Source of the DNA: Candidatus Mycobacterium wuenschmannii
GTDB taxonomy: Bacteria; Actinomycetota; Actinomycetes; Mycobacteriales; Mycobacteriaceae
Direction of reading: 5' to 3'
DNA length: 64,000 nucleotides
Assembly: GCF_030252325.1 (NCBI RefSeq)
Contig: NZ_CP126981.1
Coordinates: 2,790,001 to 2,854,000 of the forward strand
The position numbers and the translations under genes were made by a program. This document shows, piece after piece, positions 8,779 to 17,693 of the stretch. Each line of letters starts with the position of its first letter. Position 1 is the first letter of the stretch. The notes below the pieces were generated by a model. That model saw only the letters and a program-made list of their open reading frames with translations. It ran no database searches and had not been told where the DNA came from.

Positions 8779-9226
8779 CGCCTCGCTCATCGGGACGCAC
8801 CTGGGCACTACCACGTTCCCCGTCGACCGTTCCAAAGTGCGAGAGTTCGCGCTTTCGCTCGACGATGACGACTCCGTGTACCAGGACGCCGCCGCCGCTC
8901 GCGCCGCCGGCTTCGGAGCAATCCCCGCTCCCCCGACCTTCGTCGTCGCCGCGGCGCACTGGCGCGACGACGACGATGTGGCGGGCGCTCTCGGCCTCGA
9001 CCTTCGGCGCGTACTGCACGGCGAGTGCGGCTGGGAATACTTCGCACCGGTGCTCGTCGGGGACGAACTCACCGAGACGCGTCGAGTCTCGAACGTGACC
9101 AGTCGCCAAGGCAAACGCGGCGGCACCATGACGATGGTGACGATCGAGACCGACTTCACCAATCAGCGCGACGAACTCGTTGTGCGCCAGACCGACATTC
9201 TGATCGAGACGGGAGGCCCCGCATGA
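8771..9226 (+). CDS. MaoC N-terminal-type (FAS1-like) dehydratase subunit, HadA/C-like
   Basis: 151-aa single hot-dog domain of the MaoC_dehydrat_N type. It has the LIGTHLG start, the IPAPPTFVVA segment and a VLHGECGWEYFAPVLVGD strand that pairs with a catalytic subunit. It lacks the hydratase Asp-His motif, which is supplied by the next gene (ATGA overlap). The pair should form a heterodimeric (R)-specific enoyl-CoA hydratase like HadAB. Confidence 0.86.
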   Translation: MADASLIGTHLGTTTFPVDRSKVREFALSLDDDDSVYQDAAAARAAGFGAIPAPPTFVVAAAHWRDDDDVAGALGLDLRRVLHGECGWEYFAPVLVGDELTETRRVSNVTSRQGKRGGTMTMVTIETDFTNQRDELVVRQTDILIETGGPA

Positions 9227-9645
9227 CGACCGCGACACCGGTGGTACTGGCCGATGGCGACGAGATGCCGACCTCCTGGTTCGGCCCGCTGACGCGCTCA
9301 CACATCGTGCGCTACGCGGGTTCTGGCGGCGACTTCAATCCGATACATCACGACGAGGAGTTCGCCCGCTCGGCTGGTATGCCCGGCGTGTTCGGCATGG
9401 GGTTGCTGCACGGCGGCGTCCTGGCGCAGCGGCTGGCCGGCTGGGTGGGACTGGCCAATATCCGGTCGTTCCGGGTCCGTTTCACCGGCCAGGTATGGCC
9501 CGGCGACGTGCTCAGCTTCGCCGGCAGGGTCACCGGCGTCCGCGAGGCCGGAGGCCAACAGGTAGCGGATCTCGAACTCGAAGTCACGCGGCAGACCGGC
9601 GACACCGCGATAAAGGCGAGCGCCGTCGTGCAGGTGGCTCCGTGA
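9223..9645 (+). CDS. MaoC-like (R)-enoyl-CoA hydratase subunit, HadB-like
   Basis: 140-aa catalytic hot-dog subunit. The hydratase-2 motif with the catalytic Asp-x4-His is visible as YAGSGGDFNPIHHDEEFA near residues 28-45, followed by FGMGLLHGGVLAQRL. It is coupled to the upstream FAS1-like subunit, making the first of two hydratase pairs in this operon. Confidence 0.9.
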   Translation: MTTATPVVLADGDEMPTSWFGPLTRSHIVRYAGSGGDFNPIHHDEEFARSAGMPGVFGMGLLHGGVLAQRLAGWVGLANIRSFRVRFTGQVWPGDVLSFAGRVTGVREAGGQQVADLELEVTRQTGDTAIKASAVVQVAP

Positions 9646-10169
9646 GCGCGCCGACGAGCGACGTCACCGGCCTCGGCATGACCTTCGGGACCTTCGAAGA
9701 GGGCCGGGCGTGGGTCGGTCATCGCTCCGAACCGCGGCGCGCATGGTTCCCGATCGACCGATCGATGGTGTTGTACTACTGCTCGCTCGTCGAGGACTCG
9801 AACCCCAACTACTGGGAGGGTGAGGACTGCCCGCCCGGGTTACTGATGACACTCGGCTTCGCGCCGCAGTGGGCGCCCGAGCATCTGGCGCGTGCGGACA
9901 TGATGCTCGCGGTGAGCGTGCCACTGCCCGGCCACCACATCATCAACGCCTCAACGACAACGGAGTTCGAACGCCGCCCACGGGTAGGCGATCTCGTGTC
10001 GATTGTGGAGGAGGTCGCCTCGATCTCCGCGCCGAAGACGACGCGGGTGGGCACCGGCGTGTTCATCACGACGGTCAGCACATTTTCCGATCAGTACGGC
10101 GAGGTCATCGGACGCAACACCAACGTGCTGTTCCGCTACGACACCGACGCTGACCAGGAGCCATCGTGA
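9642..10169 (+). CDS. Second FAS1-like hot-dog dehydratase subunit
   Basis: 175-aa hot-dog protein with the MaoC_dehydrat_N look: SMVLYYCSLVEDSNPNYW near residue 42 and GHHIINASTTTEFERRPRVGD near residue 100. GTG start at 9642 overlaps the previous stop. It pairs with the next gene, giving a second, probably differently selective, enoyl-CoA hydratase. Confidence 0.83.
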   Translation: MSAPTSDVTGLGMTFGTFEEGRAWVGHRSEPRRAWFPIDRSMVLYYCSLVEDSNPNYWEGEDCPPGLLMTLGFAPQWAPEHLARADMMLAVSVPLPGHHIINASTTTEFERRPRVGDLVSIVEEVASISAPKTTRVGTGVFITTVSTFSDQYGEVIGRNTNVLFRYDTDADQEPS

Positions 10170-10624
10170 ATTCGAGCGACGCGCGGCCAGCCGTACGGTT
10201 CGCGGACGTCGTTGTCGGCGACGCGCTGAGACCGGTCTCGATCGAGGTCACCTACAAGCGCATCTGCATGAACGCGGCCTCGACGTGGGACTGGTTCCCC
10301 GGTCACCACAACCCTGAGTACGCGCGGAGTCAGGGCCAGCGCACGATCTACCTGTCGACCCTGTTCTTTCACGGCTTCATTGACCGTGGCCTCAACGAAT
10401 GGGCCGGCCCCGACGCGCTGATCCGTCGCCGCAAGATCGCGATGATCCGGTCGATTTATCCGGGCCAGACGGCGACTCTCAGCGGCAAGGTCGTCGCCAA
10501 ACGCCGCGACGGCGGGCGGGGCCTGGTCGACTTCGAATTACTCGTCTCTAGCGAGGACGGTCCGTGCGTACCGAGCGAAGCCACGGTCGACCTGGCCGCC
10601 GAATCCGGCGGGGCGCCTGCGTGA
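10166..10624 (+). CDS. Second MaoC-like hydratase subunit
   Basis: 152-aa hot-dog protein. The segment STWDWFPGHHNPEYARSQG occupies the hydratase-2 motif position, with His-His in place of the usual Asp-x4-His spacing, and FFHGFIDRGLNEWAGP follows. GTG start overlaps the preceding gene. ChsH1-like proteins of the steroid side-chain pathway have this kind of divergent motif, so acyl-CoA dehydration or hydration of a bulky substrate is plausible (inference). Confidence 0.82.
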   Translation: MNSSDARPAVRFADVVVGDALRPVSIEVTYKRICMNAASTWDWFPGHHNPEYARSQGQRTIYLSTLFFHGFIDRGLNEWAGPDALIRRRKIAMIRSIYPGQTATLSGKVVAKRRDGGRGLVDFELLVSSEDGPCVPSEATVDLAAESGGAPA

Positions 10625-10666
10625 ACCACCGAGCACGCCCGCAGCGACGCTAAGAGACGGAGACCA

Positions 10667-11434
10667 GTGCGCGAGCAACCGATTCGCTACGAGGTCGTCG
10701 ACGGCGTGGCCTGGCTGACGATCAACCGCCCCGAGGCGCGTAACGCGCTCAACGACTCCGTGCGCTTGGGGCTTTTCGACGCAGTGCGCCGCTTCAACGA
10801 CGACGACGCGGCGAAGGTGCTCGTCCTCACCGGCGCAGGCGATAAGGCGTTCTGCGCGGGCGGTGATCTGAAGGAGATGGCGCAGAATGCGCTCAAAGTG
10901 CCGCCGAAGGACTTCGCTCCGCAGTTCGGCCGCAATATCGAGGTCGAGAAGCCGACGATCGCCGCGGTCAACGGTGTCGCGTTCGCCGGGGGGTTCCTTC
11001 TCGCGCAGCAATGCGACCTGGTCGTGGCCGCCCAGCATGCGACCTTCGCCGTCAGTGAGGTCAAAGTGGGCCGCGGGTCGCCCTGGGCGGCACCCCTGTC
11101 CTGGCTGGTACCGCCTCGCATCGCTATGCAAATCCTGCTGACTGGCGACCCGATCACCGCTGAACGCGCCCACCAGGTCGGCTTGGTCAACGAGGTGGTG
11201 CGGGCGGAGCAGTTGCGTGAGCGCACCCAACAATTGGCACTTCGGATCGCCGCAAACGCTCCGCTATCGGTGCTCGCATCCAAGCGCACCGTTTATCTGT
11301 CGGCGCAGCATCACCTGGCCGCCGCTTACGACATGGCCGACGAGATATGGGAGCCGGTCTATCTGAGCGACGACGCGCAGGAAGGCCCGGCCGCGTTCCG
11401 CGAGAAGCGCGCACCGCAGTGGAAAGGACGGTGA
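10667..11434 (+). CDS. Enoyl-CoA hydratase/isomerase (crotonase) family
   Basis: 255-aa crotonase-fold protein. Oxyanion-hole segments are CAGGDLKEM (about residue 65) and NGVAFAGG (about residue 105). The usual GLIPGAGG-type catalytic stretch is GRGSPWAAPLSWLVP here, so the second glutamate of standard hydratases is missing; that fits a variant lyase/hydratase such as AtuE or another crotonase activity. GTG start; 42 bases after the previous gene. Confidence 0.88.
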   Translation: MREQPIRYEVVDGVAWLTINRPEARNALNDSVRLGLFDAVRRFNDDDAAKVLVLTGAGDKAFCAGGDLKEMAQNALKVPPKDFAPQFGRNIEVEKPTIAAVNGVAFAGGFLLAQQCDLVVAAQHATFAVSEVKVGRGSPWAAPLSWLVPPRIAMQILLTGDPITAERAHQVGLVNEVVRAEQLRERTQQLALRIAANAPLSVLASKRTVYLSAQHHLAAAYDMADEIWEPVYLSDDAQEGPAAFREKRAPQWKGR

Positions 11435-11435
11435 C

Positions 11436-12248
11436 ATGGCGGTGACCATGCAGTCGGTTATCACCGACATCGAAGCGGAGACGGCCGCCTTACGCGAACT
11501 GGTCGCGCCGCTACCCGAAGGTCCGCACGGCTGGGACACGCCTACTCCGGCGGTGGGCTGGTCAATCCAAGACCAGATCAGCCATCTGGCCTTCTTCGAC
11601 GACGTGGCGGTGCGATCGGCCACCGACCCCGAGGGGTTCAGCAGCGAGTACCTCCCGATGATGGCCGACGACAGCATCTCACCCGACGTCATCGCCGACC
11701 GCTACCGTCTCATGCCGGGTGCCGACGTCCTCGCGTGGTTCGACACGTCGCGGGCGGTCCTCGTCACCACATTCGCGGGCATCGAACCGGCGACGCGCCT
11801 CCCGTGGTTCGGGCCGCCGATGAGCGCGGTCTCGTCGCTCACCGCGCGGCTCATGGAGACCTGGGCACACGGTCAAGACGTCGTCGATGCGCTCGGCGCG
11901 ACCAGCGAGCCGACTTCACGGCTGCGGCACGTGGCCCACATCGGTGTGGGTGCACGCGCATTCAGCTACCTGGCCAACGGTCTCGAGCCGCTCACCGACC
12001 CGGTACGCGTCGAGCTGGACGCCCCTGACGGCACCATGTGGGCGTGGGGCCCAGCTGATGCCGGCGATCGTGTGCGGGGGCCCGCACTGGACTTCTGCCT
12101 GTTGGTGACTCAGCGCCGCCACCGCGACGACACGACTTTGGTCGCCGACGGCCCGGTTGCCGACCAATGGCTCTCGATCGCCCAGGCATTCGCCGGGCCA
12201 CCCGGCGGGGGGCGCGCCGCGGGCCAGTTTGCGGGGTTACCGCGGTGA
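11436..12248 (+). CDS. TIGR03084-like metal-binding (DinB/maleylpyruvate-isomerase fold) protein
   Basis: 270-aa protein with the four-helix DinB-type N-terminal domain: WDTPTPAVGWSIQDQISHLAFFDD near residues 30-57 supplies the first metal-binding His, and METWAHGQDVVDALG near residue 140 supplies the His/Asp pair. As I recall, TIGR03084 proteins in actinobacteria sit next to AtuA-family genes, as here. Enzymatic role unknown. Confidence 0.8.
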   Translation: MAVTMQSVITDIEAETAALRELVAPLPEGPHGWDTPTPAVGWSIQDQISHLAFFDDVAVRSATDPEGFSSEYLPMMADDSISPDVIADRYRLMPGADVLAWFDTSRAVLVTTFAGIEPATRLPWFGPPMSAVSSLTARLMETWAHGQDVVDALGATSEPTSRLRHVAHIGVGARAFSYLANGLEPLTDPVRVELDAPDGTMWAWGPADAGDRVRGPALDFCLLVTQRRHRDDTTLVADGPVADQWLSIAQAFAGPPGGGRAAGQFAGLPR

Positions 12249-13969
12249 GCGTCCCAATTCGCATCGGCAACTGTTCCGGGTTTTACGGCGACCGCATCGC
12301 CGCGGCCCGCGAGATGGTTGAGGGTGGCCCGATCGACGTCCTGAGCGGCGACTACCTGGCTGAACTGACCATGCTCATCCTGGCCAAGGCCCAGGCCAAG
12401 GACCCGACCAGCGGATACGCTCGCACGTTCCTCACCCAGATGGAGCAGGTGCTGGGCACCTGTCTGGACCGTCGCATCAAGATCGTCGCTAACGCGGGCG
12501 GACTGAATCCCGCCGGCCTGGCGACCGCGTTGCGTGAGCTGGCCGGGCGCCTCGGCCTCACAGCGACCGTCGCGCACGTTGAGGGCGACGACCTGCGCGG
12601 CCATCTCGCCGCAATCACGCCGCCCGTCGGCGAGACCAAACCGGTGTCGGCGAACGCCTACCTCGGCGCCTGGGGCATCACGGAGGCGCTGCGATCCGGC
12701 GCCGACGTGGTTGTGACCGGCCGGGTCACCGATGCCTCACTGGTGGTCGGCCCTGCCGCGTGGTGGCATGGCTGGGCGCTTGAAGACTGGGATCGACTCG
12801 CGGGTGCCGTGGTCGCCGGACATGTGATCGAATGCGGCCCGCAGGCGACGGGCGGCAACTACGCATTCCTCGATGAGGTCACCGACCGCCGCTACCCCGG
12901 GTTCCCGATCGCCGAGGTCGCCGAGGACGGCTCTTCGGTGATCACGAAACATCCGGACACCGGGGGACTGGTCTCGGTCGGGACGGTCACCGCCCAACTG
13001 CTCTACGAGATCGCAGAACCCGCCTATCTCGGCCCCGACGTCGTGACCCACTTCGACACCATCCGCCTGAGCCAACAGGGTGAGCATCGTGTTGCGATCA
13101 GCGGCACCAAAGGTAGTTCGCCACCCGACACACTCAAGGTTGCGCTGAACGAGGTGGGCGGGTTCCGAAACACGATGACGATGGTGCTCACCGGCCTCGA
13201 CATTGAGGACAAGGCGGCCTTCGCCGAGCAGCAGCTCTTCGATGTACTCGGCGGACGCGACGCTTTCGATGAGGTCGATGTGAGACTGCTGCGTTTCGAC
13301 GTGTCCGATGCGCCGACGAACGAACAGGCCTGCGCGCACCTGCGGGTAACGGTCAAGGACGCCGACCCGCGCAAGGTGGGGCGGGCCTTCTCCGGCGGGA
13401 TCATGGAGATCGCGCTGGCCGGTTTCGCCGGCTTCCACACCACCACGCCGCCGTCCTCGGAGACTGCTTTCGGTATCTACCGGCCGGCCTACGTGCCGCG
13501 CTCGGCGGTTACTCAGATACTCGTCGACGCAGACGGCACCCGGCAGGCGATCCCCGATCCGCCATCGGGTGCCGCCGTCCCCGCTGCCGCCGCTCCGCCT
13601 GCGAATCTGCCCGCGTCATCCGGGCCGACGCGACGTGCGCCACTCGGATCGGTACTCGGCGCGCGGTCCGGAGACAAGGGCGGCAACGTCAACCTCGGCC
13701 TGTGGGCGCGCGACAATGCCAGCTACACGTGGGCGCGTGCATTCCTCAGCGTCGAGCGCGTGCGCGCGCTGCTGGGGCCGGAGGCGGCGCACTTGCGAAT
13801 CGAGCGCTTCGAACTGGCGAACCTGCGCGCACTGAACTTCGTCGCGCATGGCTTGCTCGGCGACGGGGTAGCGTCCTCGACCCGGCCGGACGCGCAGGCC
13901 AAGGGGCTAGGTGAGTGCGTGCGGTCCCGCGTGGTGGACATCCCCGAATCGCTGCTGAACGCACACTGA
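12245..13969 (+). CDS. AtuA-family (DUF1446) acyclic terpene utilization protein
   Basis: 574-aa two-part protein. The N-terminal DUF1446/AtuA domain (to about residue 445) contains IGNCSGFYGDR, IDVLSGDYLAELTM, NAGGLNPAGL and VTGRVTDASLVVGP. A proline/alanine-rich linker leads to the C-terminal AtuA-like domain (about 460-570) with RSGDKGGNVNLGLWAR. GTG at 12245 overlaps the preceding stop and begins exactly at the conserved N-terminus; the open frame upstream to 12167 is not needed. AtuA is required for acyclic terpene growth in Pseudomonas but its reaction is unknown. Confidence 0.9.
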   Translation: MSVPIRIGNCSGFYGDRIAAAREMVEGGPIDVLSGDYLAELTMLILAKAQAKDPTSGYARTFLTQMEQVLGTCLDRRIKIVANAGGLNPAGLATALRELAGRLGLTATVAHVEGDDLRGHLAAITPPVGETKPVSANAYLGAWGITEALRSGADVVVTGRVTDASLVVGPAAWWHGWALEDWDRLAGAVVAGHVIECGPQATGGNYAFLDEVTDRRYPGFPIAEVAEDGSSVITKHPDTGGLVSVGTVTAQLLYEIAEPAYLGPDVVTHFDTIRLSQQGEHRVAISGTKGSSPPDTLKVALNEVGGFRNTMTMVLTGLDIEDKAAFAEQQLFDVLGGRDAFDEVDVRLLRFDVSDAPTNEQACAHLRVTVKDADPRKVGRAFSGGIMEIALAGFAGFHTTTPPSSETAFGIYRPAYVPRSAVTQILVDADGTRQAIPDPPSGAAVPAAAAPPANLPASSGPTRRAPLGSVLGARSGDKGGNVNLGLWARDNASYTWARAFLSVERVRALLGPEAAHLRIERFELANLRALNFVAHGLLGDGVASSTRPDAQAKGLGECVRSRVVDIPESLLNAH

Positions 13970-14012
13970 ACCGTCCGGTGCGGCACCGGCGGCACCCCGA
14001 AGAGAAGGTGAA

Positions 14013-14846
14013 ATGCACATGGGCAAACTGGAGGGCAAGATCGCGCTCGTCTCCGGGTCGGGGCGCGGCATCGGACGTGCCATCGCCGAGAAGCTTGCTG
14101 GGGACGGCGCCAAGGTGGTCGTGAACGACCTCGACGCCACTCCAGCTGAGGAGACGATTGCCGCGATCGAAGCTGCCGGCGGCACCGCTGTCGGGTGCCC
14201 CGGCAGCGTCACCGAGGATGGCTTCGCCGAACGCTTCGTACAGACGGCCGTCGATGAGTTCGGCGGACTGGACATCATCGTTAACAATGCCGGCTACACC
14301 TGGGACTCGGTGGTGCAGAAGATGACCGACGAGCAGTGGGATGCGATCCTCGACGTGCATCTCAAAGCGCCGTTCCGGATCCTGCGCGCTGCCCAACCGG
14401 TGATCAGCGCGGCGGTGAAAAGGGAGCGCGAGGCCGGTCACGTAACGTGCCGCAAAGTCGTCAACATCTCCTCGATCGCCGGTACTGGCGGCAACGCCGG
14501 CCAAGCGAACTACTCCTCTGGTAAGGCCGGCATCCTCGGGCTCACAAAGGCCATGTCGAAGGAGTGGGGCCGCTACAACGTGACGGTCAATGCTGTCGCG
14601 TTCGGGCTCATCCGCACCCGCCTCACCGAGACTCCCGCCGGAGGCGACGGCACGATCGACATCCAGGGTCGCGAACTGGCGGTCGGCGTCAACCCCGACC
14701 TGCTCGCCACGATGGAGCGTGCCATCCCCCTCGGCCGAGCCGGAACGCCAGCGGACGGCGCTGGTGCCGTCTACCTACTGTGTATCCCTGAGTCGGACTA
14801 CATCAGCGGCCAGGTCGTGATCTGCGGGGGCGGCTTCAACGCGTGA
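14013..14846 (+). CDS. Short-chain dehydrogenase/reductase
   Basis: 277-aa (275 if the second ATG is used) SDR. Cofactor motif SGSGRGIGRA near residue 16, NNAG near residue 93, catalytic Ser in VVNISSIAG and Tyr-x3-Lys in NYSSGKAG. The sequence resembles the 3-oxoacyl/hydroxyacyl-CoA reductases found in AtuB/AtuG and HSD17B4-like positions. Last gene of the operon that starts at 6141. Confidence 0.88.
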   Translation: MHMGKLEGKIALVSGSGRGIGRAIAEKLAGDGAKVVVNDLDATPAEETIAAIEAAGGTAVGCPGSVTEDGFAERFVQTAVDEFGGLDIIVNNAGYTWDSVVQKMTDEQWDAILDVHLKAPFRILRAAQPVISAAVKREREAGHVTCRKVVNISSIAGTGGNAGQANYSSGKAGILGLTKAMSKEWGRYNVTVNAVAFGLIRTRLTETPAGGDGTIDIQGRELAVGVNPDLLATMERAIPLGRAGTPADGAGAVYLLCIPESDYISGQVVICGGGFNA

Positions 14847-14902
14847 GCGGTCTCGCCGGCCGCCAATTGTGGGCGCGCAGGCGAGCCGTAACGGGTGCAA
14901 AC

Positions 14903-16456
14903 TCAGCGCAGGACGACTCCGCCCTTGATACCCGTAAACTGCTCGCGCAGTGCGGTTTTGAGCAGCTTGCCGGTGGCGTTGCGCGGCAGTTCGGCGACGA
15001 AGTGCACGTCGCGTGGGCACTTGAAGTGCGCCAACCGTTCCCGGCACCAGGCCACTATCTCCTCGGCACACGGAGCCTGTGTTGCGGGGTCGGCGACGAC
15101 GACCGCCACCACGCGTTCGCCCCACTTCGGGTCCTTGCCGCCGATCACTGCGGCGTCGAGCAGCGCCGGGTGGCGGAAGAGGACCTGCTCGACCTCGATT
15201 GGGTAGACGTTCTCGCCACCGGAGATGATCATGTCCTTCTTGCGGTCGACGAGAGTGATGTAGCCCTCAGCATCCATGCGCCCGAGATCGCCGGTGTGGA
15301 ACCAGCCACCGCGGAAGGCCTCGGCGCTCGCCTCGGCCTTCATCCAGTAGCCGGCGAATACGTTCGGGCCACGCACGATCAGTTCGCCTACGGTGTCGGT
15401 CGCAACGTCGCGGTCGTCGTCGTCGACGATACGGGCATCGACGTGCATTGCGACGCGGCCGATCGAACCTGCCCGCTTGGTAATGTTGTCGGCGTCGAGA
15501 ATGGTCACCAGCGGAGCGGTCTCGGTCATGCCGAAGCCCTCGGTGAAGGGCACTCCTCGCTCGCGCATGAAATCGATCACCGTCAATGGGACGGGCGACC
15601 CGCCGCCCATCGCGAAACGGAGCGCGGACAGATCGAACGAATCGAAATCGGGCACCTGTGTGAGCGCGGTCCACATGGCCGGCACCATGAACTGGACGGT
15701 CACGCGGTGATCAGCCATTGCTTGCAATGTCGCCCTCGGGTCGAAGGACGGCATGATGACGCTGGTGCCGCCCACGTAGAGCAACGGCAGCGTGTGTGCT
15801 CCCAGCCCGCCGATGTGAAACATCGGCGCTACCGCGACCGTGACGTCCTCGGCGCGCAGGCCCATGTCTGTGCCGAGGACGTTGATCGCGTTCCACAGCA
15901 GGTTGTCGTGGGTGAGGATGGCTCCCTTGGGACGGCCTGTCGTCCCCGATGTGTACATGACGAACGCGGGGTCGCGGCCGTCGACGTCACCGTCGACTGG
16001 TTCGGGCTCCGCGCCCGAGACGAGGTCTCCGTAGCCGAACTCACCCGGCGCCGGTACTCCGCCGGCGCGCACGAGGTGGCGCACGCGGACCCCGGGTTCG
16101 GTGACGGCCCGTGTGGCCTGCGCGGCCAACGGATCATGGAAGATGAGAACATCAGCGCCAGAGTCAGCCAGGATGTAACCGATCTCCGGTCCGGCGAGCC
16201 GTACGTTGATCGGCACTGTGACAGCGCCGATCTTGGCGCAGCCCATCAGCACCTGGATGAACTCGGCTGAATTGACCAGCAGTGCCGCGACCCGATCACC
16301 CTTTCGCACCCCGAGCGCGAGCAACGCGGCGGCGACCTGGTTCGTGCGCCGGTCGAGGTCGGCATAAGTTATGTGCTCACCGTCGCTGACCAACGCGGCG
16401 CGCCCACCGTTGAGCAAGGAACGTCGGGTGATCCAATGACTGATTCCGCGTTGCAT
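14903..16456 (-). CDS. Acyl-CoA synthetase (FadD/AMP-ligase)
   Basis: 517-aa ANL-superfamily ligase that adenylates a carboxylic acid and transfers it to CoA. The P-loop is YTSGTTGRPKG, the A5 motif GFGMTETAP, the hinge DRKKDMIISGGENVYP and the catalytic lysine is in NATGKLLK near the C-terminus. Start at 16456 begins the protein at the family N-terminus. It closes a four-gene minus-strand operon (carboxylase beta, alpha, acyl-CoA dehydrogenase, ligase) and would activate the pathway substrate, corresponding to AtuH in the Atu set. Confidence 0.9.
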   Translation of the reverse strand: MQRGISHWITRRSLLNGGRAALVSDGEHITYADLDRRTNQVAAALLALGVRKGDRVAALLVNSAEFIQVLMGCAKIGAVTVPINVRLAGPEIGYILADSGADVLIFHDPLAAQATRAVTEPGVRVRHLVRAGGVPAPGEFGYGDLVSGAEPEPVDGDVDGRDPAFVMYTSGTTGRPKGAILTHDNLLWNAINVLGTDMGLRAEDVTVAVAPMFHIGGLGAHTLPLLYVGGTSVIMPSFDPRATLQAMADHRVTVQFMVPAMWTALTQVPDFDSFDLSALRFAMGGGSPVPLTVIDFMRERGVPFTEGFGMTETAPLVTILDADNITKRAGSIGRVAMHVDARIVDDDDRDVATDTVGELIVRGPNVFAGYWMKAEASAEAFRGGWFHTGDLGRMDAEGYITLVDRKKDMIISGGENVYPIEVEQVLFRHPALLDAAVIGGKDPKWGERVVAVVVADPATQAPCAEEIVAWCRERLAHFKCPRDVHFVAELPRNATGKLLKTALREQFTGIKGGVVLR

Positions 16457-16482
16457 GTGGCCCTTCTCCCGCCAGCCCCGAC

Positions 16483-17637
16483 TCAGTAGGACGCCGGAAG
16501 GTGCAGGCTGTGTTGCGCCACAAAGTTGAGGATCATCTCGCGGCTGATCGGCGCGGTGCGCATGAGTCGGGCCGGGCCCCACAGCGTGGCCAGGCCGTAT
16601 TCGGTGGCCATACCGTTGCCGCCGTGGGTCTGGATCGCCTGGTCGAGCGCTAGTATCCCTGCCTCAGCCGCGGCGTATTTCGCCATGTTCGACGCCTCAC
16701 CCGACCCGGGGTCGCCGGCATCGTGCAGAGCGGCGGCGCGCTGGGTCATCAACCGGGCCAACTCGACCTGGATCTTGGCATGGGCGAGCGGGTGCGACAC
16801 CCCCTGGTGCGAGCCGATCGGCGCGCCCCACACGTGGCGCTCGCGCGCGTAGTTGGCGGCCTTGTCGAGCGCGTAGCGGCCGATGCCGTTGCCGAGCGCT
16901 GCGCCCATGATCCGCTCAGGGTTCAGGCCCATGAACACCTGGCGCAGGCCCTCGTTCTCAGCGCCGATGAGGTTCGCGGCAGGCACACGGACATCGTCGA
17001 AGAACAAAGTGAATTGCTTCTCCGGGGTGACCGCCTGGACCGGGATCAGCGACTTGGTCAACCCAGGAGCGTCGGTGGGCACGACTACGAGGCTGAGTAG
17101 CCCGCGACCTTTGTCGTTAGTGGATGTGCGGGTAACGACGAGGATCGCCTCGGCTTCGTCGACACCAGAGATGTAGTACTTGGTGCCGTTGAGGACCCAG
17201 TCGTCGCCGTCGCGTCTGGCGGTCGTGGAGATGTTATGAGAGTTCGACCCCGCGTCCGGCTCGGTGATAGCGAAAGACATGATCGTCTCTCCGCTGGCGA
17301 TGCCCGGCAGCCACTGCTGCTTGAGTTCCTCACTTCCGAAGGCCTCGATAATCGTGCCACAGATGGTCGGCGAGACGACGGTCATCAGCAGCGGACAGCC
17401 GGCCGCGGCGAGTTCCTCTCCGACGATCTGCATGTCGTATATTCCGCCACCGCCACCGCCGTACTGCTCCGAAATGTTCACGCCGAGAAAGCCCTGCTTG
17501 CCCACTGCCTGCCAGAGCTCAGTGCTCTTCTCGCCAGCTTGCGATTTCTCCAGGTAGTACTCGTGTCCGAAGTCCTTGGCAATCTCAGCGACCGCCTTGC
17601 GCAGGTCTTGGCGTTCCTCTGTCTCGTGCAATTCCAT
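16483..17637 (-). CDS. Acyl-CoA dehydrogenase
   Basis: 384-aa FAD flavoenzyme. FAD/substrate motifs are AITEPDAGSNSHN (about residue 133) and YYISG (about 163); the C-terminal QTHGGNGMATEYGLATLW holds the Glu position used as catalytic base in short-chain enzymes. It lies between the carboxylase alpha subunit and the ligase, so it probably oxidises the acyl-CoA that is then carboxylated (like citronellyl-CoA or isovaleryl-CoA dehydrogenase). Confidence 0.9.
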   Translation of the reverse strand: MELHETEERQDLRKAVAEIAKDFGHEYYLEKSQAGEKSTELWQAVGKQGFLGVNISEQYGGGGGGIYDMQIVGEELAAAGCPLLMTVVSPTICGTIIEAFGSEELKQQWLPGIASGETIMSFAITEPDAGSNSHNISTTARRDGDDWVLNGTKYYISGVDEAEAILVVTRTSTNDKGRGLLSLVVVPTDAPGLTKSLIPVQAVTPEKQFTLFFDDVRVPAANLIGAENEGLRQVFMGLNPERIMGAALGNGIGRYALDKAANYARERHVWGAPIGSHQGVSHPLAHAKIQVELARLMTQRAAALHDAGDPGSGEASNMAKYAAAEAGILALDQAIQTHGGNGMATEYGLATLWGPARLMRTAPISREMILNFVAQHSLHLPASY

Positions 17638-17693
17638 GACGCTCCTAACGTCTGTGGTGGCACGCTGCCCGGTCGGCAGCGCCGTCGGTTTTC

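Noticed and set aside
7579..9162. Long minus-strand open frame of more than 500 codons
   Set aside because: It is antisense to the LLM oxidoreductase and hydratase genes, which have clear family motifs; the frame is open only because of high GC codon bias.
14843..16270. Plus-strand open frame of about 475 codons
   Set aside because: Antisense to the FadD gene with full ligase motifs; low-complexity His/Asp/Arg-rich product, no family features.
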